Of a stretch of DNA of 48,659 nucleotides, positions 40,576-48,474 are shown in pieces. The notes beneath the pieces were generated by a model. The model was given only the letters and a program-made list of their open reading frames with translations, did not search any database and was not told the DNA's origin. A program made the translations under genes and the position numbers. The DNA is from DTU064 sp045588245. Its GTDB lineage: Bacteria > Bacillota > Clostridia > Oscillospirales > CAG-272. Position 1 is the first letter of the stretch; each line of letters begins with the position of its first letter. The stretch is taken from positions 1-48,659 of the forward strand of contig JAZNDW010000017.1 in assembly GCA_045588245.1 (NCBI GenBank), given 5' to 3'.

Positions 40576-41190
40576 TCAGTCATTTATTTGCGGCGCAAAG
40601 AGCTTGAATCTCGCCTCGGACATAACGTAAACGAAGCGTTTCGTCCTCGGTGTGCCGATGCCCGAAACGCACACGCCGTCATCCAAATCTTTAATATGAT
40701 TCGGTTTGCCCGAAATAACGATAATTCCGATCACGTCGGGCTCGAGCAGACCGTCAAACGTAACTGTGCTGTACTCAGGCACCTGCATTCGTCCGACCAT
40801 CGTGATCTGCGTCCATGTAAGAGAGGTGGGACCGCACCCGATAATCGAGTATTTATTGGCACGTTTCTTCGTTTTTTTCAAAAGCACGCGGCGTCCGCGA
40901 TACGAAAACTCGTACGTGTTGCATATTTCGTCGCTCGCCACAAGCTTTTTGTCAGCCGCAAAGGTGTCGTATATGGATCGTTCCGCTTCACCGCGGCGTA
41001 CCTCCATGATGTCGGCAATATCGCAGTCGAGCGCCTCGCATATCTTCAAAAGCGTATCCGAATTTACGTTTTCGTTTTTGCAAAGCTTCGATAGCGTGCG
41101 CGAACTGATGCCGCACAGCGACAAGAGATCCGTCTTTGTTAAGTGCTTGTCAACAAGAAGCTTCCACAGTTTTTCGTAAGTGATATACAT
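40576..41190 (-). CDS. XRE-family transcriptional regulator with unknown C-terminal domain
   Basis: A 204-residue protein. Residues 1-65 form a Cro/CI-type helix-turn-helix (HTH_26 subtype: LTKTDLLSLCGISSRTLSKLCKNENVNSDTL, ending ALDCDIADIME). The remaining ~135 residues have beta-rich content (YEFSYRGRRVLLKKTKKRA, TWTQITMVGRMQVPEYSTVTFDGLLEPDVIGIIVISG) and are not recognised; they may bind a ligand or another protein. An ideal AAAGGAGG precedes the ATG. Its promoter is overlapped by a palindrome, which suggests autoregulation. Divergent from the MocR-type gene. Confidence 0.85.
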   Translation of the reverse strand: MYITYEKLWKLLVDKHLTKTDLLSLCGISSRTLSKLCKNENVNSDTLLKICEALDCDIADIMEVRRGEAERSIYDTFAADKKLVASDEICNTYEFSYRGRRVLLKKTKKRANKYSIIGCGPTSLTWTQITMVGRMQVPEYSTVTFDGLLEPDVIGIIVISGKPNHIKDLDDGVCVSGIGTPRTKRFVYVMSEARFKLFAPQIND

Positions 41191-41204
41191 TATACCGCCT
41201 CCTT

Positions 41205-41242
41205 TATGGTATCAGTATATCATATCTTTCACCATATGTCAA
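41205..41242 (-). promoter_or_regulatory. Promoter and probable autoregulatory operator of the XRE gene
   Basis: Minus-strand TTGACA (41237-41242), 17-bp spacer and TATACT (41214-41219). Overlapping it, TATGGT (41205-41210) and ACCATA (41231-41236) flank a central ATATCATAT, an imperfect palindrome of the size expected for a Cro/CI-type dimer site. Confidence 0.7.
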
Positions 41243-41297
41243 TATTCGTTTACTTTTGTAAAGATTTATTTTCTTATAGCCGTTTTTTCTTTTCATC

Positions 41298-41326
41298 TTT
41301 ACAACGAAGAAAAAATATTATATAAT
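41298..41326 (+). promoter_or_regulatory. Promoter of the MocR-type gene
   Basis: TTTACA (41298-41303) and TATAAT (41321-41326), spacer 17 bp. The last base of the -10 is the first base of the operator-like half-site. Confidence 0.8.
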
Positions 41327-41369
41327 CTGGTTATATGATTTTCGCATTTGCAGGAGTTTTATAACCAGA
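41326..41369 (+). promoter_or_regulatory. Inverted-repeat operator of the MocR/PdxR-type regulator
   Basis: TCTGGTTATA (41326-41335) and its exact complement TATAACCAGA (41360-41369), 24 bp apart, spanning from the -10 box to the start codon. PdxR/MocR-type regulators are known to bind repeated sites in front of their own and the pdx genes. A related site lies upstream of the kinase gene. Confidence 0.7.
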
Positions 41370-42457
41370 TGAAGTACCGCATTGACAAAGAAAACGCCAA
41401 GACCGCCTATATGCAGCTATACGAAGCTCTCCGCCGCGATATCGTGTCGGGTGTATACCAATACGGCAAAAAACTGCCGTCAAAGCGGATTTTGTCCGAG
41501 GAAGTCGGCGTAAGCGTCATCACCGTCGAGCACGCATATTCGATCCTCAGTGACGAGGGGTACGTTGAGTCCCGAGAACGAAGCGGCTACTTCGTCATTT
41601 ACAAGGAAAGCGACTTCATCTCCCACGAAACCGCCGACGCCCCCGTCACGCACTCGCCGACGGAAAATCCGCACCGTGTCAAAAGCACCGTGCCATATTC
41701 GGTCATATCAAAAACGATGCGCCGCGTCCTGCTCGACTATAACGAAAAAATACTGACTAAATCGCCCAATCACGGTTGCGCCGAGCTGCGTGCCGCCATA
41801 TCGTCATATCTTGCACGAAGCCACGGTATCACGGTGCGCCCCGAGCAGATCATCATCGGCTCGGGTGCGGAGTATTTGTACAGTCTGATCGTTCAGCTTC
41901 TGGGACGCGACCGCATCTATGCGATCGAGGACCCCTCCTACGACAAGATCCGCCGTGTCTATCGCGCGAACGGTGCCCGATGCGATATGCTCGGACTCGG
42001 ACCGAACGGCATCAAAACGTCGGAGCTGCATCGCACGTCTGCAACGGTGCTACACATCACGCCTCACAACAGCTACCCGAGCGGCGTCACCGCGTCAGCC
42101 TCTAAGCGGATTGAATATCTACGCTGGGCAAAGCTGCGCGGCGGCTACGTCATTGAAGATAACTACGACTCGGAGCTGACAATCTCGCGAAAAAACGAGG
42201 ACACCGTCTATTCGCTCTCCGAGGACGGACGTGTCATATACCTGAACACGTTTTCAAACACCGTTGCTCCCTCCGTTCGCGTCGGCTACATGGTGCTGCC
42301 CGAAACAATGCTCTCCGAATTTGAGGAAAAGCTCGGATTTTATTCGTGTACGGTGCCCGTTTTTGAGCAGTATGTGCTCGCGGAGCTGCTCTCATGCGGC
42401 GACTTCGAGCGTCACATCAACCGCGTCCGCCGCGCGCGCAGACGAGACTCAGACTGA
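41369..42457 (+). CDS. MocR/PdxR-type GntR regulator, C-terminally truncated and lacking the PLP lysine
   Basis: A fusion of a GntR winged-helix (residues 1-~75: LPSKRILSEEVGVSVITVEHAYSIL) and a fold-type I aminotransferase-like sensor domain. Normal MocR proteins have 450-490 residues; this one has 362 and stops right after FERHINRVRR, so the C-terminal subdomain of the sensor is missing. The lysine that should bind PLP in TFSKT is Asn297 (TFSNT). DNA binding may persist while PLP sensing is lost or changed; a decaying gene is equally possible. The adjacent pyridoxal kinase gene identifies the likely target pathway. The ATG at 41369 overlaps an operator half-site; GGAG lies 12 nt upstream, and an in-frame TTG is seven codons earlier. 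Confidence 0.8.
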   Translation: MKYRIDKENAKTAYMQLYEALRRDIVSGVYQYGKKLPSKRILSEEVGVSVITVEHAYSILSDEGYVESRERSGYFVIYKESDFISHETADAPVTHSPTENPHRVKSTVPYSVISKTMRRVLLDYNEKILTKSPNHGCAELRAAISSYLARSHGITVRPEQIIIGSGAEYLYSLIVQLLGRDRIYAIEDPSYDKIRRVYRANGARCDMLGLGPNGIKTSELHRTSATVLHITPHNSYPSGVTASASKRIEYLRWAKLRGGYVIEDNYDSELTISRKNEDTVYSLSEDGRVIYLNTFSNTVAPSVRVGYMVLPETMLSEFEEKLGFYSCTVPVFEQYVLAELLSCGDFERHINRVRRARRRDSD

Positions 42458-42467
42458 TCTGGTCATA
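42458..42467 (+). promoter_or_regulatory. Third MocR-type half-site, upstream of the pyridoxal kinase gene
   Basis: TCTGGTCATA differs from the upstream half-site TCTGGTTATA by a single base and has the same flanks (AT before, T after). It lies directly behind the stop codon of the regulator gene and about 90 bp before the kinase start. Confidence 0.55.
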
Positions 42468-42558
42468 TACTTTTCATCAGTTCTGAACATTTACCGCACA
42501 CCAATTTTAGGATATGATTGCTTCAGTTATTAAAGATAATCAAAGGAATCATATCATC

Positions 42559-43392
42559 ATGTCATATCCAAAAATATTAACGATACAAGATATTTCTTGC
42601 GTCGGTCAATGCTCGCTCACGGTGGCGCTTCCCATCATCTCCGCTTGCGGCATTGAGACCTGCGTTCTGCCGTCCGCCGTTCTTTCCACGCACACGGCAG
42701 GCTTCAAGGGCTACACATTCCGCGACCTCACCGACGATATGCCCGCAATACGATCGCACTGGATTGCCGAGGGAATCAAATTTGATGCCGTATACACCGG
42801 CTATCTCGGCTCAGAGAAACAAATAGATTACGTCTATGACATCATGCGTGATAACGCCGCCGAAGCCTGCGTGAAGATCGTTGATCCTGCCATGGCGGAT
42901 AACGGTAAGCTCTACCCCGGCTTTGACACCGCTTTTGTCAACGCGATGAAAAAGCTGTGCGCCGCCGCCGACTACGTCATCCCGAACATCACAGAAGCGT
43001 GCCTTTTGACAGACACGGAGTATAAAACCTCCTACGACCGCCGATATATCGATACACTTCTTCATAAGCTCACCGCCCTCGGATGCAAAAACGTCATCTT
43101 CACGGGCATCTCCTACGAAGAGGGCAAAACGGGTGTCGTCGTTTACGAAAACGGCACGTATTCCTACTATGAGCACGAACATTTGCCGAACAGTTGCCAC
43201 GGAACGGGCGACATTTACGCCTCCGCATTCGTCGGCGCCCTCGTCCGCGGAAAATCCGCCTTCGACTCGGCACGCATCGCCGCCGATTACACAGTTCTTT
43301 GTATCAAAGCGACGGAAGAAGAAAAAAATCATTGGTATGGCGCGAAGTTCGAGCCTGTGCTCCCCTATCTTATCGGTGCCGTCAACGCATAA
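42559..43392 (+). CDS. pdxY: Pyridoxal/pyridoxamine kinase (PdxY-like)
   Basis: Phosphorylates B6 vitamers to give pyridoxal 5'-phosphate (salvage). A ribokinase-fold enzyme of 277 residues: ILTIQDISCVGQCSLTVALPI at the N-terminus (substrate site), YTGYLGS and VDPAMADNGKLY in the middle, and the anion-hole motif CHGTGDIYASAFVGAL near the C-terminus with the catalytic Asp. The ATG follows AAAGGAATC by about 11 nt. It sits behind a MocR/PdxR-type gene and operator sites, the usual context for B6 salvage control. Confidence 0.92.
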   Translation: MSYPKILTIQDISCVGQCSLTVALPIISACGIETCVLPSAVLSTHTAGFKGYTFRDLTDDMPAIRSHWIAEGIKFDAVYTGYLGSEKQIDYVYDIMRDNAAEACVKIVDPAMADNGKLYPGFDTAFVNAMKKLCAAADYVIPNITEACLLTDTEYKTSYDRRYIDTLLHKLTALGCKNVIFTGISYEEGKTGVVVYENGTYSYYEHEHLPNSCHGTGDIYASAFVGALVRGKSAFDSARIAADYTVLCIKATEEEKNHWYGAKFEPVLPYLIGAVNA

Positions 43393-43421
43393 CGGCTTTT
43401 GCAGCCGATCAATAACATCCG

Positions 43422-43462
43422 AAAACCGTCGGGGACAGCTTTCGCTGTCGCCGACGGTTTTT
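43422..43462 (+). terminator. Terminator of the pyridoxal kinase gene
   Basis: An 18-bp near-perfect stem (AAAACCGTCGG...CCGACGGTTTT with an inner ACAGC/GCTGT) and TTTC loop, ending in a T-run, 30 nt after the stop. Confidence 0.93.
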
Positions 43463-43502
43463 GCTTTTGACGTCATTTTTTGCGGTTTTGGGCTTTATAT
43501 CG

Positions 43503-43531
43503 TTGAAAAAAACGTTATATTGTGCTAAAAT
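43503..43531 (+). promoter_or_regulatory. Promoter of the ComM-type gene
   Basis: TTGAAA (43503-43508), 17-bp spacer, TAAAAT (43526-43531), about 31 nt before the start; CGGAGGA precedes the ATG. Confidence 0.82.
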
Positions 43532-43562
43532 ATTATATATTATTATGCTCGGAGGAATATTT

Positions 43563-45128
43563 ATGCTTTCAATCGCATACTGTGCGGGACTTTCCGGAAT
43601 CAACGGCTACCTGGTGTCGGCGGAGTGTAACGCCGTCAACGTGATCCCCGGCTTTGACCTTGTCGGCTTGCCCGATATGGCTGTGCGCGAGGCAAAAGAG
43701 CGCATCCGCGCCGCTGTCGTGAACAGCGGGCTTTCCTTCCCCGAGCTCATGCTTACGCTTAATCTCGCGCCTGCGGACAGAAAAAAAGAAGGCTCCGCCT
43801 TCGATATGGCAATGGCTGTCGCCATCCTTCATTCAAGCTCCGTCATTGACCGCTCCGTAGACCTCACCGACAAGTGTTTTGCCGGCGAGCTTTCCCTTTC
43901 GGGCTCGTTCCGTCCGATCCGCGGCGTGCTTTCAATGTGCGTCGCCGCACGCGACGCAGGCTTGCGCGAGTTTTTCGTTTCGGCTGATAACGCCGCCGAA
44001 GCCTCGGTCGTTGAGGGCATGACCGTTTATGCCGTACATAATCTGCATGATCTTGTCCTTCACCTGAACGGAAAGATACAGCTCTCCCCGATCAGATACA
44101 CCACACCGACAGCGGCGAACTTCGCCGCCGCGGGGCTTGACTTCGCCGACGTCAAAGGTCAGGAGCGCGTAAAGCGCGCCCTTGAGATCGCCGCCGCTGG
44201 CGGCCATAATGTTTTGCTCATCGGTCCTCCCGGAACGGGCAAATCCATGCTCTCAAAGCGTATGCCGTCGATACTTCCGCCGCTTACCTTTGAAGAAGCT
44301 CTTGAAACGACAAAAATACATTCGATTTCAGGCACTCTTCCGAACGATATCGGACTTGTCACGGTCCGTCCGTTCCGTTCGCCGCATCATTCCATGTCAG
44401 CGCCCTCGCTCGTCGGCGGCGGCAAAAACCCGATGCCGGGCGAGATCTCACTCGCGCACAACGGCATCCTTTTCCTTGACGAGCTTCCCGAATTCAACAA
44501 AGCCGTCACCGAAGCACTCCGCCAGCCGCTTGAGGACCGAGAAGTCACCATCACACGCGCCAACGGGCGCGTGACGTATCCTTCGTCGTTTCAGCTTATA
44601 TGCGCCATGAATCCGTGCCGTTGCGGTTACTACGGCCACCCGACACACCCCTGCACCTGTTCCAAAACGGAGATACACAAATACCTCGCAAAAATCAGCG
44701 GCCCTCTGCTCGACCGCATCGACATACAGATAGAGGTCCCCTCACTGACCTTCGACGAGCTGACCGCCATCGACCGTCCATCAGAGCCGTCCGCGTCCAT
44801 ACGCGAACGTGTCACCGCCGCACGTAAGCTTGCATCCGACAGAATCGCCGAATACGCCGCCTCTCCCGACGGCGATGCGCCCGCAGTCGGCGTGCACTGT
44901 AACGCTGACTTGACTCCGCGTCTGATCCGACGTTTCTGCACACCCGACCCTTCGGCAAAACGCATTCTTGAGGGCGCATTTTCAACTATGGGACTTTCCG
45001 CGCGCGGATACGACCGAATCCTTCGCGTTGCGAGAACCATTGCCGACCTTGACGGAGCCGAGGTGATCTCGGCGCGTCACGTCGCCGAAGCGGTACAGCT
45101 CCGTACCCTTGACCGCAAGTATTGGTGA
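43563..45128 (+). CDS. comM: YifB/ComM-family Mg-chelatase-like AAA+ ATPase
   Basis: A 521-residue hexameric AAA+ motor. ComM promotes branch migration during natural transformation in other bacteria. The N-terminal ChlI-like domain (AECNAVNVIPGFDLVGLPDMAVREAKERI) is followed by the AAA+ core with Walker A GPPGTGKSM and Walker B LFLDELPEF, sensor ICAMNPC, a cysteine-rich segment (CRCGYYGHPTHPCTCS), and the Mg-chelatase C-terminal domain ending RTIADLDG. The ATG at 43563 was chosen for its GGAGGA site; a longer frame would extend into the promoter. Usually near dprA in Clostridia; dprA is not in this window. Confidence 0.94.
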   Translation: MLSIAYCAGLSGINGYLVSAECNAVNVIPGFDLVGLPDMAVREAKERIRAAVVNSGLSFPELMLTLNLAPADRKKEGSAFDMAMAVAILHSSSVIDRSVDLTDKCFAGELSLSGSFRPIRGVLSMCVAARDAGLREFFVSADNAAEASVVEGMTVYAVHNLHDLVLHLNGKIQLSPIRYTTPTAANFAAAGLDFADVKGQERVKRALEIAAAGGHNVLLIGPPGTGKSMLSKRMPSILPPLTFEEALETTKIHSISGTLPNDIGLVTVRPFRSPHHSMSAPSLVGGGKNPMPGEISLAHNGILFLDELPEFNKAVTEALRQPLEDREVTITRANGRVTYPSSFQLICAMNPCRCGYYGHPTHPCTCSKTEIHKYLAKISGPLLDRIDIQIEVPSLTFDELTAIDRPSEPSASIRERVTAARKLASDRIAEYAASPDGDAPAVGVHCNADLTPRLIRRFCTPDPSAKRILEGAFSTMGLSARGYDRILRVARTIADLDGAEVISARHVAEAVQLRTLDRKYW

Positions 45129-45197
45129 GTGATATTTTTTGCACATTTTAAGTCTTTTACACATTTGCGGAATTTTCGCTTAAAAGCACCCTTCGAA

Positions 45198-45303
45198 TGT
45201 GGATAAAAAAGTGTAACCTGTGGAAAATCCGATTTCCCGACTTAAATAGCTACAAAGTCGCACTTAGGTTTTCAACATTATCAACAGTTTTGCTTGTGGA
45301 AAA
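45198..45303. other. Cluster of DnaA-box-like 9-mers
   Basis: Within about 105 bp of an AT-rich, gene-free interval there are TGTGGATAA (45198-45206, a perfect complement of TTATCCACA), TGTGGAAAA (45219-45227), TTTTCAACA (45269-45277), TTATCAACA (45278-45286) and TGTGGAAAA (45295-45303). Three face one way and the two middle ones the other. No dnaA, dnaN or rpmH is nearby. A DnaA-titration or regulatory cluster is more likely than oriC. Confidence 0.6.
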
Positions 45304-45384
45304 CTTGTTTTCACCGCATCAATATATGCAAATGTTATTTTGCAATTTACACAAATTTATAAAATATAAAGGAGTGACAAGATC

Positions 45385-46296
45385 TTGTCAACCGTGATCC
45401 ATCTGCAGAATCCCGCCGCAGGCAAAGGCTCACTTCCCGATGCCAAATCCCTCGTCGGTGACGTTCACGTCACCTCCGCACAGGGCGATGCGGAAGAATA
45501 CCTGAAAACCCGGCTCGCCGAGAACGACAGCTTCCACATTTACGCATACGGCGGCGACGGAACGCTGAACGAGACCGTCAACGGTATCCTTGCCGCGAAT
45601 GCCGGGGAACGAGTTATCCTCACACCCATGCCGACGGGCAGCGGAAACGATTTTTTTCGCGTGTCCTCGGAATGCGACGTCAAAACGCCCTGCGACGTCA
45701 TAAAATATAATGACAGGTACGCATTGAATCTACTGAACATCGGTTTTGACTGCGAAGTGGCGGCGCGTATGAGCGACTATAAACGTCTTCCTCTTGTCAG
45801 CGGCTCATTTGCCTACGTGCTCGGCGTTGCCGCCGAGTTCATCAGAAAACGTCCGACGCATCTGCAGATCACCATTACCGATCCTGACGGAAACGTTGAA
45901 TTTCTGGAAGACGATTATCTGCTCTGCGCCATCGCAAACGGTCGCTTCTACGGCGGCGGCTTCAAAGCTGCTCCCATCGCTGACATCTCCGACGGCATCC
46001 TCGACGTTATCATCGTCAAAAACATCGGACGTTTGCGTTTTCTTAAGCTCGTCGGCGTTTACAAAAAAGGCGATCATATCTCGCCTGACACGCAAGAATG
46101 CATCCCTGAGCTTTCCGACATCTTAACGTACAGACGCGCAAAAAGCATTAAGATATGCGGCACGTTCAGATACGCCGCCGACGGCGAGATCATGTCGCAT
46201 GAATCGGGCACGCTTGCAATCGAAAACGTTCACCGTGCAATATACGTCGCCTCGGAAAATTACAAAGAAGAAGCGTCCGAGCCTGTCCTTATTTAA
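45385..46296 (+). CDS. Diacylglycerol-kinase-family lipid kinase (DgkB/YegS-like)
   Basis: Phosphorylates a membrane lipid such as diacylglycerol, recycling it into phospholipid synthesis. The nucleotide-binding motif GGDGTLNETVNG and the family signature PTGSGNDFFRV are clear, followed by the beta-sandwich domain with CAIANGRFYGGGFKAAP. At 303 residues the length is normal. The start appears to be TTG, with AAAGGAG 10 nt upstream; a GTG three codons later is possible. It is followed 24 nt later by the dipeptidase gene and lies behind the DnaA-box cluster. Confidence 0.92.
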   Translation: MSTVIHLQNPAAGKGSLPDAKSLVGDVHVTSAQGDAEEYLKTRLAENDSFHIYAYGGDGTLNETVNGILAANAGERVILTPMPTGSGNDFFRVSSECDVKTPCDVIKYNDRYALNLLNIGFDCEVAARMSDYKRLPLVSGSFAYVLGVAAEFIRKRPTHLQITITDPDGNVEFLEDDYLLCAIANGRFYGGGFKAAPIADISDGILDVIIVKNIGRLRFLKLVGVYKKGDHISPDTQECIPELSDILTYRRAKSIKICGTFRYAADGEIMSHESGTLAIENVHRAIYVASENYKEEASEPVLI

Positions 46297-46320
46297 TCAT
46301 ATTCAATCGAAAGGGCCGTT

Positions 46321-47271
46321 ATGTACATATCAGATCTGCATTGTGATACCGTATATAGGATCCGCGAGGCGGGACTTTACCGCATCGCGGACGCGCATCT
46401 TGACATTGAGCGGATGCTCCGAGCAGGCTACGGACTGCAGACCTTCGCCGCATTCGTTGACCTCGGGCATTCAGACGATCCATGGGAACAATGCCTGAAG
46501 CTGCTCCGCATCCTGACAGAGCAGACGAAGGCAAACGCCGACACCGTTGCCCCCGTCCTTGTCGGCGGCGACATTGAAAAGAATCGCCGCGACGGCAAAA
46601 TTTCCGTTTTGCTTTCTGTTGAAGAGGGCGGTGTTATCGGTGATGACCTCGGACGGCTTGACGAGCTTCACCGCCTCGGCGTACGCATGATGACGATGAC
46701 GTGGAATCATAAAAACACACTGGGTTCGCCTGCCTTTGAATGTAACCGTATGACGTCCATGACGGCGGATGACGACGCAGGCGAGGGGCTGACGCCGCTC
46801 GGATTCGATTTTGTTGCCGCCGCTGAAGAGCGGCACATCATAATCGACGTTTCTCACCTGTCGGATCGCGGATTTTACGACCTTGCGAGCGTCACACGCC
46901 GCCCCTTCATAGCAAGCCACTCAAATTCACGAAAGCTCTTTCCCGTCAAACGCAATCTCTCCGATGACATGATCCGCGTGATCGCAGATCGCGGCGGCAT
47001 CATCGGACTCAACTACTGCGCCGACTTTGTCGGCGGCGAAGGCGGATTTTGCGTGCTTGCGCGTCACGCACGCCACATCGCAGACTGCGGCGGCGTTGAA
47101 TGTTTGGCACTCGGATCCGATTTCGACGGGATAGAAACAAATCCCTTGATCCCCGACTGCACCTCTGCGCCCATATTCTGCGAGCATCTTGACCGTGTCG
47201 GTTTCGGAGACAGAGAGATCGAGCTCATAATGGGCGAAAACGTATACCGATTCTTATCTGAAAACTTATAA
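46321..47271 (+). CDS. Membrane (renal-type) dipeptidase, M19 family
   Basis: A zinc-dependent dipeptidase of the amidohydrolase fold (PF01244). The first metal ligands are in SDLHCDT (His7, Asp9), the bridging Glu in LLSVEEGG, and further ligands in IDVSHLSDRGF and IASHSNSRKL; LALGSDFDGI ends the active site. At 316 residues it fits bacterial cytosolic members; no signal peptide is present. It probably hydrolyses D- or mixed-chirality dipeptides. Its last codons overlap those of the convergent nucleotidyltransferase gene. Confidence 0.93.
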   Translation: MYISDLHCDTVYRIREAGLYRIADAHLDIERMLRAGYGLQTFAAFVDLGHSDDPWEQCLKLLRILTEQTKANADTVAPVLVGGDIEKNRRDGKISVLLSVEEGGVIGDDLGRLDELHRLGVRMMTMTWNHKNTLGSPAFECNRMTSMTADDDAGEGLTPLGFDFVAAAEERHIIIDVSHLSDRGFYDLASVTRRPFIASHSNSRKLFPVKRNLSDDMIRVIADRGGIIGLNYCADFVGGEGGFCVLARHARHIADCGGVECLALGSDFDGIETNPLIPDCTSAPIFCEHLDRVGFGDREIELIMGENVYRFLSENL

Positions 47272-48294
47272 ATTTTCAGCAAAAACTCCCGCACCGGATT
47301 CGATCATTGAGTTCGGTGCGATTTTTGTTCCCGCAGGGATACGGATGCCGTCACCGATATAACTGTCGGCTCCGATCACGGAGCCCTCACCCACCGTAAC
47401 TCGCTCGCCGACGGTGACGCCGCGGCAGAAAACGCAATTCCTTCCTCGAACGGCTCTGCCGACGGTGACGCCGCGATGAAGAACGCTTCCCGTCAGAACG
47501 GAACTTTCGCCAACACGGCAATCGGGTCCCAAAATTGCGCCGGATACGTCAATGTCGGCTCCGAAGCCGCCGATCTTTCCAAGGGCAGCATCATGACAAC
47601 AAGTAACGTACGACTCGGGCGTTCCGATATCGCACCAGTATCCGTCACCAATAACACCGTACATCTTCTCTCCTCGACGAAGCATCATCGGAAACAGCTC
47701 GCGTCCGAAATCATATTCGCCGAAGTGCGGTATCATTCCGATAGTTCTCGGGGACATTATATATATCCCTGCATTGATAAGCGCCCCCGGTGTTGCGTCA
47801 CGCGGCTTTTCCGCAAAGCTTTCGATCCTGCCGTCAGGGCCGAGACTGACGACGCCGTATCTCCACGGCTCGTCGGACGGCGTCAGCATCATCGTCAGCT
47901 CCGCGCCGCGAAGCCGGTGAGCCGAAATCGCCCGCCGCAAATCAAAATCGGAAACGGTATCTCCCGATAAAACTATGATCTCGCTATAGTTTCCAAGCTT
48001 TTTTGCCGCGTCTCGGACGCCGCCCGCCGTACCGCAGTCTTCACATTCAACGTGATACGACATCATAACGTCACGGCACTTCTCGCCGCAAAGCTCCGTT
48101 ACGTCCTCGTGCCGATATTTGACCGTCAGCGTCGCGGACTTGACTCCGATGCGCGACAGCATCCTGACGGAGCTGTGTATCGCGACGCCGTCGCCGATGG
48201 GAACGAGCGGCTTCGGGCACGTATCCGTTATGGGGCGAAGTCTTTCGCCCTTGCCGCCCGCCATAATGACGGCGGCTGTTTTCTTCATTTCCAT
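47266..48294 (-). CDS. Sugar-phosphate nucleotidyltransferase with left-handed beta-helix domain
   Basis: Transfers a nucleotidyl group to a sugar phosphate (mannose-1-phosphate guanylyltransferase-like or glucose-1-phosphate thymidylyl/uridylyl-like). The N-terminal Rossmann-like domain has MAGGKGERLRPITDTCPKPLVPI and metal-binding LSGDTVSDF; GVIGDGYWCDIGTPESY marks the end of the catalytic part, and the last ~100 residues are hexapeptide repeats (GAILGPDCRVGESSVLTG and so on). Length is 342. Either ATG (codon 1 or 3) could be used. The sugar cannot be told. It probably supplies an activated sugar for surface polysaccharide; no glycosyltransferase is adjacent in the window. Confidence 0.87.
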   Translation of the reverse strand: MEMKKTAAVIMAGGKGERLRPITDTCPKPLVPIGDGVAIHSSVRMLSRIGVKSATLTVKYRHEDVTELCGEKCRDVMMSYHVECEDCGTAGGVRDAAKKLGNYSEIIVLSGDTVSDFDLRRAISAHRLRGAELTMMLTPSDEPWRYGVVSLGPDGRIESFAEKPRDATPGALINAGIYIMSPRTIGMIPHFGEYDFGRELFPMMLRRGEKMYGVIGDGYWCDIGTPESYVTCCHDAALGKIGGFGADIDVSGAILGPDCRVGESSVLTGSVLHRGVTVGRAVRGRNCVFCRGVTVGERVTVGEGSVIGADSYIGDGIRIPAGTKIAPNSMIESGAGVFAENL

Positions 48295-48474
48295 AATCTA
48301 TATAAACGCCGTTTTATACACGGCGAAATTTTTAATTTTTGATTTTCGTTTTGTGAATTTATTTTGCATCGGTGTCATTTTTTTATTCGCCGACGGCTAT
48401 GATATGAATATATTCCCACCGCACCGTCGATAATACCGAAGAAAACAAATATAAATATAAGGACGAAAAACAAA
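48295..48474. other. AT-rich divergent intergenic region
   Basis: No gene seen. A short hairpin CGCCGT/ACGGCG lies at about 48306-48324 in the leader of the nucleotidyltransferase gene. The region is AT-rich toward the right and must hold divergent promoters, but no clear pair of boxes with good spacing was found. Confidence 0.4.

Noticed and set aside
45129..45384. Chromosomal replication origin oriC
   Set aside because: DnaA-box-like sites are clustered, but dnaA, dnaN, rpmH or other usual neighbours are missing; kept as a DnaA-binding cluster only.
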